From NCBI GenBank assembly GCA_013407085.1, contig JACCGJ010003421.1:62001-126000 (forward strand): a stretch of 64,000 nt of DNA, in the 5' to 3' direction. A model generated the notes under the pieces. It ran no database searches, was not told the origin of the DNA, and saw nothing but the letters and a program-made list of their open reading frames with translations. This document shows, in pieces, positions 1 to 9,684 of this stretch. The position numbers and the translations under genes were made by a program. Positions within the stretch are counted from its first letter, which is position 1, and each line of letters starts with the position of its first letter. The DNA is from Atriophallophorus winterbourni (taxonomy: Eukaryota; Platyhelminthes; Trematoda; Plagiorchiida; Microphallidae).

Positions 1-1457
1 GTCGTGGCGTTTGAATATTCGCCTCCAGCTATAATGATATACCTATTTTGTATCACAGCAATCCCAAAACTCATAAGCGCATCCGGTAGTACTATGGGGT
101 GGGTAGCGCTGTTGCTTTGATCATAGGCATTCTGGACTGGTCCATAATGTATCCACGCTTTCCGTCTTGAATCGAGGACATTTACGTCGCGACTAGGCCC
201 ACCGTTCCTCCAGCCGCCAAAGACGAAAATAGCTTCGTGTGGCAAACGCGCATCTGTCACGTTCATGGGGTAACTAGATATATCCGCCCTCAGTCCAGAT
301 CGCTCATGCTTCAACGGCCGCAAGTTTCTGTGTGTGCGGAACAATCGTCTCCTTACTTGTCTAACTTGGCTCATGTAGTCAATGTGTGATCTCGGAATAG
401 TCGTCGTGTTTTTCCTCTGTTGAATCGTCTTTATCCAACCGTTTCTCGTGGAAAGCAATCGTTTGCGAGTTTTCAATATAGGCAGCATGTACAACAATTC
501 TATATCCTCCAGTTCAAGTTGCTTTATTCGTACACAATTCACTATCAATCTTGAGGCCAGTTTTGATATTTCCACCCGGTCCACGCCGGTTCTGTGTTCC
601 AACCAGCGTTTTATTGCCTCAATGACGTGCTTTTCCCGACGCAAGTTCAATCGTTCGGATCGAAGAATGTATTCCATTTGTACAATTTCAAGATCCTCCA
701 AACACTTAAATTGTCCCTCACGTGACGGAATCTGTTGATACAACAATTTTGTAAAATTGATTAATATGTAATCCTGCACAATGTTGGCAAACTCGCGATC
801 TGTGGTAAATAGAACGTTTTGATTGCCTTTCGTAAATGTTGCTAGATCCCAAAGTTCCCAGCAGTTTTCATGGCTGATAATAGAAATGGCGTATCGGTGG
901 CATGCTTCGCGTAGTTTGGTTAGTCCATACATTGCAGATATGCGGATACCAGCTTTTAAGCAACATTTCGCTTCGAATCTTGTAATAGACATTTCTGTGT
1001 TGCCACAAATGTTCTTTTCGTCATCTTGTTTTGTAATCATTTCCTTTTCCGTAGATCCATTTAGTGTGATTCCTGTTATTTTAAAATTGCCCAAGTGACA
1101 ACAGTGTATTGCAAACATAAGATCGAGCAAATTTGTTTCGTTCTCTTCATAGGTCACTCTCAATATTGGGGCTGATATTGCCATATCTTTGTTTTCAACA
1201 TGTATGCTTTTCGTTGCTGAAAACGACCTGCTAGCGATATACAACAACTCATTGAATGCCGTACTTTGTGTCGCTAGTTTATATGCGTTTACTGATATGT
1301 GCTGGTTGATGTTTGTGATATATAGTTTCCTGTCCAAGGCCCATTGCATGGGATATCCTCGAAGTAATTCGTCTGTAATATTTATGGGTTCCTTGTGTCC
1401 CAGTTCTGCTTCAGGATCCAGCCATTCGAATGCTGTTAAGCCACCTGGCGTGTTCAT
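1..1457 (-). CDS. BTB-BACK-Kelch (KLHL-like) protein, 3' end beyond window
   Basis: I read one open frame leftward from ATG at 1457-1455, with an in-frame TGA just upstream, to the window edge: about 485 codons and no intron. Residues ~25-200 look like a divergent BTB domain, split by a hydrophilic insert of about 50 residues. Residues ~235-345 match the BACK domain (YILRSERLNLRREKHVIEAI, then RWLEH). Kelch blades start at about residue 405 (EAIFVFGGWRNGG; SFGIAVIQNRYIIIAGGEYS). Proteins of this family are usually substrate adaptors of CUL3 ubiquitin ligases; that role here is inferred from family. The orientation is opposite to the TGFBRAP1-like gene, whose 5' exons are not in the window, so this gene may be nested in one of its introns. 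The upstream TGA could also be intron sequence before a further exon. Plus-strand open frames across this stretch are antisense shadows. Confidence 0.85.
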   Translation of the reverse strand, partial: MNTPGGLTAFEWLDPEAELGHKEPINITDELLRGYPMQWALDRKLYITNINQHISVNAYKLATQSTAFNELLYIASRSFSATKSIHVENKDMAISAPILRVTYEENETNLLDLMFAIHCCHLGNFKITGITLNGSTEKEMITKQDDEKNICGNTEMSITRFEAKCCLKAGIRISAMYGLTKLREACHRYAISIISHENCWELWDLATFTKGNQNVLFTTDREFANIVQDYILINFTKLLYQQIPSREGQFKCLEDLEIVQMEYILRSERLNLRREKHVIEAIKRWLEHRTGVDRVEISKLASRLIVNCVRIKQLELEDIELLYMLPILKTRKRLLSTRNGWIKTIQQRKNTTTIPRSHIDYMSQVRQVRRRLFRTHRNLRPLKHERSGLRADISSYPMNVTDARLPHEAIFVFGGWRNGGPSRDVNVLDSRRKAWIHYGPVQNAYDQSNSATHPIVLPDALMSFGIAVIQNRYIIIAGGEYSNAT

Positions 1458-1754
1458 CTGCTCTCAGCTGATGTTTAACAGGGAAGTCATGTGACTGCGC
1501 TAAAGATTTACTGAAAATTCGAAAGTCTATCGATTTTTAATGACTTGTTAATGACCTTCAGGACGATCACGAGCAACAAATAACTTTTGCCATCAGAGAC
1601 GAAAACCTCATTTTCTCTTAAATAAGTTTGTAATCGGTATAATCGATATGATTTCACTCTTTAGCCCCAGTGCCGGGTTTTACGCATTTTTCGGATCAAT
1701 ATCTGTGACCATTTTACCTGTATTTAACGGGAGATTAGGGCTAAATACTGTTTG

Positions 1755-1840
1755 CAAATTTAGAACGGCGATGGGGATCGAACTCACGATCTCTCAAGGC
1801 CCACGTTCTTGCATCCACCGCGGTCGCATCTTGAATGAAT
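1755..1840 (-). repeat. tRNA-like sequence, possible SINE head
   Basis: Read on the minus strand this contains GAGTTCGATCCC, a good pol III B-box, and an A-box-like GACCGCGGTGG about 35 nt before it. It does not fold into a convincing tRNA by eye. The rest of 1458-2284 holds no gene I can recognise. It is either the spacer between two genes or an intron of the TGFBRAP1-like gene. Confidence 0.35.
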
Positions 1841-2284
1841 GCTGGAAAATCAATCATGATTTCTTCTATTTCTTCACTCAAATTCCTAAATGCCGTCTTA
1901 TCTGAATACTCGTTTCAAAATTTTGCTTCGCTTCCCGGATCATTTCGACCTAAGCGATTCAGCTCGAAACTTCTTTTTTGCTGAACTCAATTGGTTTTGC
2001 TACTAGATTGGCCATTTGACATTTCTTTATGCTCTGCGTGTCAAGAAAACCATCATCTTCGAATTTCTATTGCATCACTTATGAAACAACCCAATAGGTG
2101 ATTATTCACTCGGTCGGAATTTCGTTGCTTTTCGTTTTTCATTAACTTACAGTACATACCGTTCAACTAGATTTGAAAACGACTGGTGCTTTGCACACAC
2201 AACTGACCTTTGTCAATCATATTTGTCGATAAGCATCTAGATCTTTTTTTACCTGGCTAATCTCATTACCTCATATTCGGTTAG

Positions 2285-5200
2285 CTATTGGAAACGAGCC
2301 TCGTGAAGTTATACATTCGGTTGTCCCGGTTTGGGCGCAAACCCGTACTGCCTGGACTCACGGCGATCCGCGATTCGTATCGCTCTTCTCCGGTCTCAAA
2401 ATTCGATGTTTCCAACTCCACTTCTTTGAGCGATGACCTGACTAATCTGGTGTTGGATATGACTCACCTGGACGTAGATGACCTTACTGGCTATTTAAAA
2501 GAGTCTGGGGCATTCCACGCGCTCGCGTTGGTCTTACAATGGCAAGGAAACCAATCGGACGCATTGGAGCTGTGGAAAAAGTGAGTATTCGTAGCTATCA
2601 TTTGAGGTCATGTAATAAATGTTTTTCCCGCAATTTAATGTTTTAATTTCGTTCACCAGCCTTGCCTATGGTGAAAAATCTGACGAGCTGTTTCCTGGTG
2701 TGGATTTTTACATATCTGTACTTATAAAGTAAGTTCGGGAAAAGATATCATTTAATACCGAGAGAACTTGTTTCGTGTTTCATTCTCTAGCTATGTATCA
2801 AAACGTGTGCCTCTTATTCTTTTATCGTGCCTTGTATCTAAGCATGGACAGATCGTATGCATGAGATAGTTTATCACCGTAGCATTACAGAAAAATAAAA
2901 AGCATAAACTTGAACTTGTGCTCAATGCGGCGTTGTTAAAATAAGCTATCGTTAGTTGATCAAAGAAAAGCAATGTGACCCACCCTGGCAGCTCTTGTAC
3001 ATGATTGGTCAATTACTTTTTAGAAGATCCGAAGCTATAAAAGCATCTATGAGCTCCCTAGTAAGAAGTTTTTATCCATGGAGTTTCTCTAAGCATTTGT
3101 TGCACCGGATATTTCTCGCGTGCTTTTTTATTTTTGTTGCGTGAAGATAACCTGAAGGACAATACGGTTCAATCGTTAACTGCTCGCGATACATTTCCGA
3201 ATTCAAACGACGCTTTTCCCCATCACCTTTCCGTCACGACGCCGTAATTCTGTTGTTCTTGCGATGACTATTCGTGTATTCTACTTGTATCAACTCGTGG
3301 TTGGTATTATCTGAATTCTCGGTCTGCTTTTTACTTGGGTTTTTGTACAGGTGAATAGTAATTGTTTCTCTGTGTCGGTCAATTGTTCTAGTTCACTGTT
3401 ATTTTTATTGGCTAGTTTATCCTAATTATTACCACGGAAAAATCTGTCATACCTTGTTAGTTATTTGCAAATTCCTAACAGTTTGTACGCTGAAGCATTG
3501 CTTCATGCTTCATGATTTGTTTCGTTTTATTCCTCGATTTTCATCGCTGCTCCATACCTCTTCTCAAAGGCTTCTAGATTCCTCGACAACTTCCAACGTG
3601 GGCATTATGGATGCGAATGCTAAATGCATTCACGAAACAGAAGCCTCGGGTTCAATCCCCTCTGAAATAGTGTGGAAACACTTTTGCTATGCTGTGGATG
3701 GTTCGAAACGGATCATTTTAGAAATGCTACTTCCGTCCATCCCTTTCAATGAAGATGTACTTACAATGTCATGTGATTTTTCACTACCCGAACAAAAGGA
3801 TATTGGCCTCTCTCTGGCACCGTCTCAACGATTGTCCCCGTGTAATCTGGTAAAGAAACTGCTTCCCACGTTTCCAGACCTCGGACGGAAGTACTTACGT
3901 TACCTGATCTATTGTTATAAACACGTGGTGAGTACCTCGGTTTTATCGTTATTTGCCGCTTGTGAATAATTACTCCTGTCATTTGTAAAAACGCGCTTTT
4001 TGATTATTACAAGCATCCTGCTTACCACAACGCATTGGCCGAGCTCTATATACAGATTTTGATAAACTCATCGGTGAACACAGAGGTGAGGACTCTGCGG
4101 TGAGTTACCGGTGTACATGATATCTCTGCACACATGTGTTCCCAATTTCTAGGTTCCATGCTGTTTTCAGACGAGAATTCTGTCATTTTCTGCGGTTCTC
4201 GAATGCCTATTCACCATCAGTTGTACAGGATAAATTGGCGTGCGTGAAATCAACGTATCCATATGAATTCGCTCTCTTGTTGGGAAAGGTAAGTTGCTTC
4301 AAGGCTTTCTGATAATTATATATTTTTTCGAATCGTTCCAAAATCTATTCCTTATTTTCTCGATGTTTTAGAATGGTGACCATCGTTCCGCGTTGGATTT
4401 ACTCGTGAACCAGTTATCAGATTTGTCGGCTGCGCTGTGCTACTGTTGTAGTTATCTAATCAAAGCAGACGGTCTACTTCACGACCAATCGGAGCTCGAC
4501 GCCATGCTTCCAAGCGCATCCGTCGCATTCACTGTTCTTGTGGAGTTTTGTTTACGGAGGTAAGGCAGGTGTAGCAGAACCTCTCTGCCTTAATTTCCTC
4601 ACTAAGTTACTGTACAACGTTTGGAAACGTTTTTAATATTTCTTTTACCCTATTAATGCAAGTCTTGCAAAACCACGCCAAATTTATGTACATGAAACTA
4701 CGAACTCCCTTGATATATTCTTTACTACTAATGAGTAGCTCAAAAGTACATTTTCAACACGCCTACTTATTTGCTCTGAGAAACATTTCGCTGCTACTCT
4801 ATGCTTTGAAAAAGGTACTAAATCAATATGGTTTGGTTATTAGTATCTTCCAGTTGTCGCTCTTATATTGATAACACTCAAGTATTTTTTCCATTCGGTT
4901 GTTTTTTTTATATCGAGGCAGAACCTATTATTACACTCAAATCTCAGTACTATGCCACCCGTTGGGACCGAGCAAGAGTGGCATAGTAACGAGGTTTTGT
5001 TAAACGGCTTTATTTTCTCAAGTCCATCATTTATTTGCTCAATCGATCAGTCCAATGCTCTCGGAAATCGTCGGCTGACGCATTTTCTTTCGTCGGATCT
5101 CGTTCATCTCGTTGTCTAGCCGATCACACGCTTGCATCAGTCTGGTTCAGGTCGAAGAATTCATCTGCAGAGAACTGCCTGAGTAAGGGCCGGAGAACCT

Positions 5201-8200
5201 GCTGCTGCTAATCAATAAGGGATTGGGAATCCACCGCTCTAGTTTCGCCCTGCACTGTCTTGAACGTGACGCCATTGCGCTTCTTGAAGCTGTCTAACCA
5301 ACCGTTACTCGCCATGAAGTCTGGGATGTGCATCAGCTCGGCCAGTTTTATCGCCTTCTCCTTGATAAGATCGCCGCTGACAGGCAGATTCAATCCTCTT
5401 GCTTGCTTCAGCCACATCAGCACCCCCTCCTCAAACTTTGGGTCGTGAGGCTACGTCATCTTCATGCGCTTCGATGGAATTCCAGCTTTGATTGCAGCTT
5501 CAATTGCATCCTCCTTGCTGGGAATGCCCTCCACGGTGGTTCTCTTAACTTTGACGCCCCATTTCTTGCTAATATCCCTCGCCAACTTGGACTGATTCGG
5601 GTCCTTCTTCGCAGCATCGATGATCTCGAACTTCCTCTTCAGCGTAAAGTCGGTTCGCTTGCGTTTCTGAGCTGACATTATGGGCTGAATAGTTTGAAAA
5701 ATAACGATGTCACTGTTGTGAGTGTCTGTTTGTGCGCGCGCTTTCGTGGGTCTATCTATTGATACTTAAAGCAAGAGTAGGAAAGAGGCTTGTCGTTGTG
5801 CGTGAAGTGATTGGCTTTTTGTAGCTGGCGTCAGGGAGAAACATCGCGTGTTTGACCTTGAAACCGGCTCACTATATGCGTAAAATGCGCAAAAATGCAC
5901 TTTTAAATAGTCACAGAATAGTGGCATAGTAGCGAGACTATGGAGTGGCATAGTAAATTTAATTTGTATTGAATTTTGTCGGGACCGAGCAAATGTGGCA
6001 TAGTAGCGAGAGTGGCATAGTACCGAGATTTGAGTGTATATGTAGTGAAAAAGCATGATTTTCAGTTTTGTAGGTCGCCACATAGATACCTAGCATGTTG
6101 TGCTTCCAAACTTCACAACGCTTTGGATGACTACCGCTCAGGCGTTATAATTTCCTATAGAGTGGTATGTATGTTTTGGCCGACAGTAAACGTTTTCCGT
6201 TGCATGCATGCAGAAACCATAGTACATGCCAGCAGATGACGTCCGCAATACTGGTTCATGTTTTCCCGACTACGTTCAATTGAGATTCATCGGTAGTTAT
6301 TGCAGTTTCGTTTGTCAACCTTATTCTTGACTAGTATGTTCTAAGAAAAGGCGTTACTAAAAGTGAGTTTATTTTGTTATTTCTAAAAATACAAGTAACT
6401 TGTTCTTACGTCTGAGTGACAAAGTGGTTAAGTGCTATGCCATTCATTCGAGAGTGCCTGAGTTCGAATTCTATCGTTGTGGCACACTTGAAAAGTGCAG
6501 AACCTCATGTTCTTACTTAGGTGTGAATTGGGTACCAAGTGGTCGAAATTTGACTGCGACAGCTTGCCTGCTCGGCGCGTATCCTGTGTCGTTGAAGAAT
6601 TGTTCTACTCTCCATGAACACTGTCACAAAGAATAAATCGTCGAACCCCGAAAGGTGTTTTGAGACCCGATGTTGGATTACGCTTGAAGGGTAGAGTGTA
6701 CCAGGCTACCGTACGAGCAGTTCTACTGTATGGCTGCGAGACGTGGACGCTGCGTCAAGCCGATAGTCAACGATTATCGACGTTTGATCATCGCTGCCTG
6801 CGGAGTATTGCTCGTCTAAGCTGGCAACACAGAGTCAGAAATGATGATGTCAGGAGGGCAGTCCCTGCGAGCACTCTGTGCCACTCACCGATCATATATC
6901 CATGTGCCAGCTGAGATGGCTGGGGCACGTTCTCCGTATGGATGAGCGACGCCCTCCTCGCCTAGCTTTTTTTGCTCTCGCTGCACCTGATTGGAAGCAT
7001 TGCCGTTTATCAGTGACCCTCCCTCTTTTCTTTATTCCGAAAAAAGATCAAAAAGGGCATGTGTAAACAGACAAAAACCCCTTTTTTCATCATGTACCCT
7101 CTTCATGGTATACTTGTTGGCACATCGTCTGTGAAGACTTGTGTAATAATAAATATTTTCTCTCAGTACTAAAGTTATGCAAAGGCTCATTGAAAATCTT
7201 AACCTGTATTCATCGAATTCAAAAGAGCGTATTAATTACCTGTGAGTAGGTGCATTTACATATCTTTTTTTGTTAAAAATTGAAAATGTTTGCACGGAAG
7301 ATTGTACAAGCCTCGCATTCATAGACAGTCTCACTTGCCCTTGTGACTGACCGAGTCTACTGAGAAACCAGGGTAAAAAATAAAAAACTGGGCTTTGGTG
7401 AAGCTTTCCAACATTTCAGGTTACCAATAGTTAGTAGCCTACTAAGCGAGGTTCTAAATATCAGTATACGGTTTTGAAGTCTCCTGTACATATAATATGT
7501 GCTGATAAACATCACCCGAAATGGTGGATTCAAACTTCTCACACGAAATTTCGTCAGTTTCGCAATTCCCGTAGTACCCGTTTACGCGCGTCAGTTGTTC
7601 TGCTTTCGTTTAGCGGATATATTTTGTTCGATTAAAATGATGTTAGGGGCGTCTGAAAAATCCTAGAATTATTGAAGTTAAGCAGCCAAACTGTTTGTTG
7701 ATTGGTTAGTTGAATCAATGACGTCAATTTATTCGGTCACCATGGTAATTGAGTGAATGGATCCTTGCCTCTGTATCGCCTTTTGCTTTCGGGTGCCTGC
7801 GTTATCTAGCCAAATGAAAGGTAAAAACCTGAAATGTGACACCCAGTGGCCTGATTAAAAGGTAATATTCATATCTTGGTTTGACTATACATACCAGTAC
7901 ATAATGTGATCATTATGATTAGTGTCACGGAGCTGTTCATCGTATTTATATTTCGCATTAGGTCCTGGTAAATGCAGTATGTCTTTTGTTGCGCGATTCG
8001 CAAACACAACAATCGTTTCGATTGCTTACGTTCAAATCATAAAGTGAAAGTTTTCAAGTTTTTAATGCTGTTTTTCCTTTGCTTTCTTCTAGACACTCTG
8101 ATCCAAAATACCTTCAACTGGCAGTGCAACTAATGAACTCGCCAAATATCCCGCTAAATTTCTCAGAGGTTTGTCATACATTCCGTCAAGTTTCATTTCG

Positions 8201-9001
8201 CTCCACTATCAGGTTTGGGTGCACAATAAATTATTTTATACCTAAATAAACTTGGTTTATTGAACAAAATACCTGTTTCTTATCACATACCTTAAGAACA
8301 GCAGTTTGAACAAAATCTTTAACCTGCTGCTATTTCTGCTTCCCGGGTAGTCTGCCAGTAGGTTAGCCTACATGTAGTCAGTGGCTGTACACCAGAACCA
8401 GGCAGCATTAACCAAAACGATAAGCGTTTCCTTGATGATTAGCCCTGGAACAGCTAGCTGCATCAAAGTTATGCTCACTGAAGTGCTACTCACATATCAA
8501 ATTCTCCCGTACTTTCCGGTTAGTGTGGCAGCACCAACCCCAATGTTAGCGATTATATCAGCGGCATAATTGTCCGAAATGTTAGCCTCAATGAAGCTTA
8601 TTTTGTCATACAGCTTACCGTGACCCTTCCACGCCCATTTGGTTTCCCTTTTCTCAATGATTAATTTCATATTAATAATATTATGCGGCGTATCTTGACC
8701 ATTCCAGGTACTGTCGATCATGTCGGGTGATATCCCTCTCTACGACCTGAAGTCATTTTTCCAACGAGCCTTGCAATCGTACTACACTCGATCGGATTCG
8801 TTGCTCGTTCAGTATGGCGTGAACGTGAAACAGAACATACAATTCGCAGCAACACTGGTGAACACCAATCGTTACCAGTTGAATGTGGACGCTGACACGA
8901 AATGTGAAACATGTAAACAAGCAATGGCTGGACACAACCAGTTTGTCTGGAATTTCGCGCAATCCGAGCTGTATCATCGGAACTGTTACCGTGGGTGGTG
9001 A
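2285..9001 (+). CDS. TGFBRAP1: TGFBRAP1/VPS39-family tethering protein, C-terminal 500 residues (8 exons)
   Basis: Exons read as 2285-2580, 2660-2728, 3570-3927, 4014-4099, 4153-4288, 4372-4559, 8093-8168 and 8708-9001. All have AG/GT borders, the phases agree, and they sum to 501 codons with the stop. Signatures in order: [12 protein letters not shown], then [19 protein letters not shown] (clathrin-repeat-like helices); [12 protein letters not shown] with [12 protein letters not shown] (the family's HxxLAxLY helix); [20 protein letters not shown]; and a C-terminal CETC...YHRNC zinc-binding pair near the stop. Family members are CORVET (Vps3/TGFBRAP1) or HOPS (Vps39) subunits that tether early or late endosomes. 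[18 protein letters not shown] fits TGFBRAP1 slightly better than VPS39. The N-terminal CNH half is missing and must lie left of the window, beyond the antisense Kelch gene. The intron 4560-8092 carries a DNA transposon and an RTE fragment. Confidence 0.82.
4934..6036 (-). mobile_element. CENP-B/Tigger-like (Tc1-pogo group) DNA transposon relic
   Basis: The ends are inverted repeats of about 25 bp (CACTCAAATCTCAGTACTAT at left; the right end reads the same in reverse with one change). They are flanked by TA at 4932-4933 and 6037-6038, the target duplication typical of Tc1/mariner/pogo elements. GTGGCATAGTA-NCGAG motifs recur near both ends. The inside carries a broken transposase N-terminus on the minus strand. 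It lies in an intron of the TGFBRAP1-like gene. At 1.1 kb with no catalytic domain it is an internally deleted copy. Confidence 0.8.
5208..5678 (-). pseudogene. CENP-B-type transposase N-terminus, interrupted
   Basis: Two stretches in the same frame (5678-5451 and 5423-5208) are separated by a TAG at 5453-5451. The first holds a CENP-B/psq-type helix-turn-helix ([20 protein letters not shown] then [10 protein letters not shown]). The second holds the second CENP-B DNA-binding domain ([17 protein letters not shown] then [17 protein letters not shown]). The DDE nuclease that should follow is absent, so the copy cannot transpose itself. The element's inverted repeats lie either side. Confidence 0.8.
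6405..6640 (+). repeat. tRNA-derived SINE-like sequence
   Basis: The segment 6409-6485 looks tRNA-like: GTGACAAAGTGGTTAAG resembles an A box with D-loop, and GAGTTCGAATTC a B box, spaced about 30 nt apart. About 155 nt of unrelated sequence follows before an RTE fragment. The organisation resembles a tRNA-Ser-headed SINE, but no second copy is seen here, so the call is tentative. Confidence 0.4.
6655..7010 (+). pseudogene. RTE-type LINE reverse transcriptase C-terminus, fragment
   Basis: The frame reads [20 protein letters not shown], then [16 protein letters not shown], and after a frameshift near 6890 [14 protein letters not shown]. These are the conserved RTE C-terminal blocks and match the RTE copy at 35.7-37.4 kb closely. 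The fragment is truncated at both ends and lies in the TGFBRAP1-like intron. The remainder of this intron up to 8092 holds nothing recognisable. Confidence 0.8.
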
Positions 9002-9432
9002 TTGATTTCAACCGATAACTTCCTTTTACCTTCATTCTGATTTTCACTTGTTCAGTATATTGCATAAAAATGGAAATCGTGTGCTGTATTATCTCATCCT
9101 AGTGACAGGTCACGTGAATAACAGGTAGCTTGGAATCTTGGGTGAGCACCAAACTAATTTTATCTGCACAACTCCATCATCCGACTCGATCGATTACGGA
9201 ATGCCGCGTGGATCACACTGCAAAGAATCGATCGAATTGCGTCAGACAAACGACTTCAACTAAGTGCTATAGTTATTTCCAGTGAAGACGAGCGCATGAG
9301 TAAATTCGGTGCACTTTCTGCGAGTTGAGAAAACCCGTTCATAAGCATTTCAGGTAGCTCTGCACAGACATCGTGATTCCATATATTCATTGGCGTCTTG
9401 CATCTCGTAGTAGTAATTGGAAGCGGTTTTTA

Positions 9433-9438
9433 AATAAA
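9433..9438 (+). promoter_or_regulatory. Poly(A) signal AATAAA of the TGFBRAP1-like gene
   Basis: AATAAA lies 432 nt after the TGA stop. It is the first canonical hexamer I see on the plus strand after the stop codon. The convergent ALIX gene has its own signal only 53 bp further on. Confidence 0.5.
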
Positions 9439-9490
9439 TGGAATATTCTCCCTATGTTTGTACTTTGAATATGAATGATATAAAAGACCA

Positions 9491-9496
9491 TTTATT
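9491..9496 (-). promoter_or_regulatory. Poly(A) signal AATAAA of the ALIX gene
   Basis: On the minus strand AATAAA lies 188 nt after the ALIX TAA stop (9687-9685). This implies a short 3' UTR ending near 9470. The spacer 9002-9684 therefore consists of the two facing 3' UTRs. Confidence 0.55.
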
Positions 9497-9684
9497 AATC
9501 AGTCATAATGACAATAACCAGAGAAAGCAGAAACGTCAGCATCGAGCGTGAGAGGTTAGAGTAAAATGTGTCGACAACGAGTATCTGAAGAAGAACAAGC
9601 AGTACGAATAATATGATACTGATCGTGTCGCCAATGTATAGAAAGGCCAGCCAAGCTGAAAACGTTCGAACAGTCACATTTCAT

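Noticed and set aside
448..1494. Plus-strand open frames of 85-101 codons
   Set aside because: They are antisense to the Kelch frame, which has domain signatures in all its parts.
1755..1840. Functional tRNA gene
   Set aside because: A B box is present, but no acceptor stem or anticodon arm can be formed by eye; kept only as a tRNA-like repeat.
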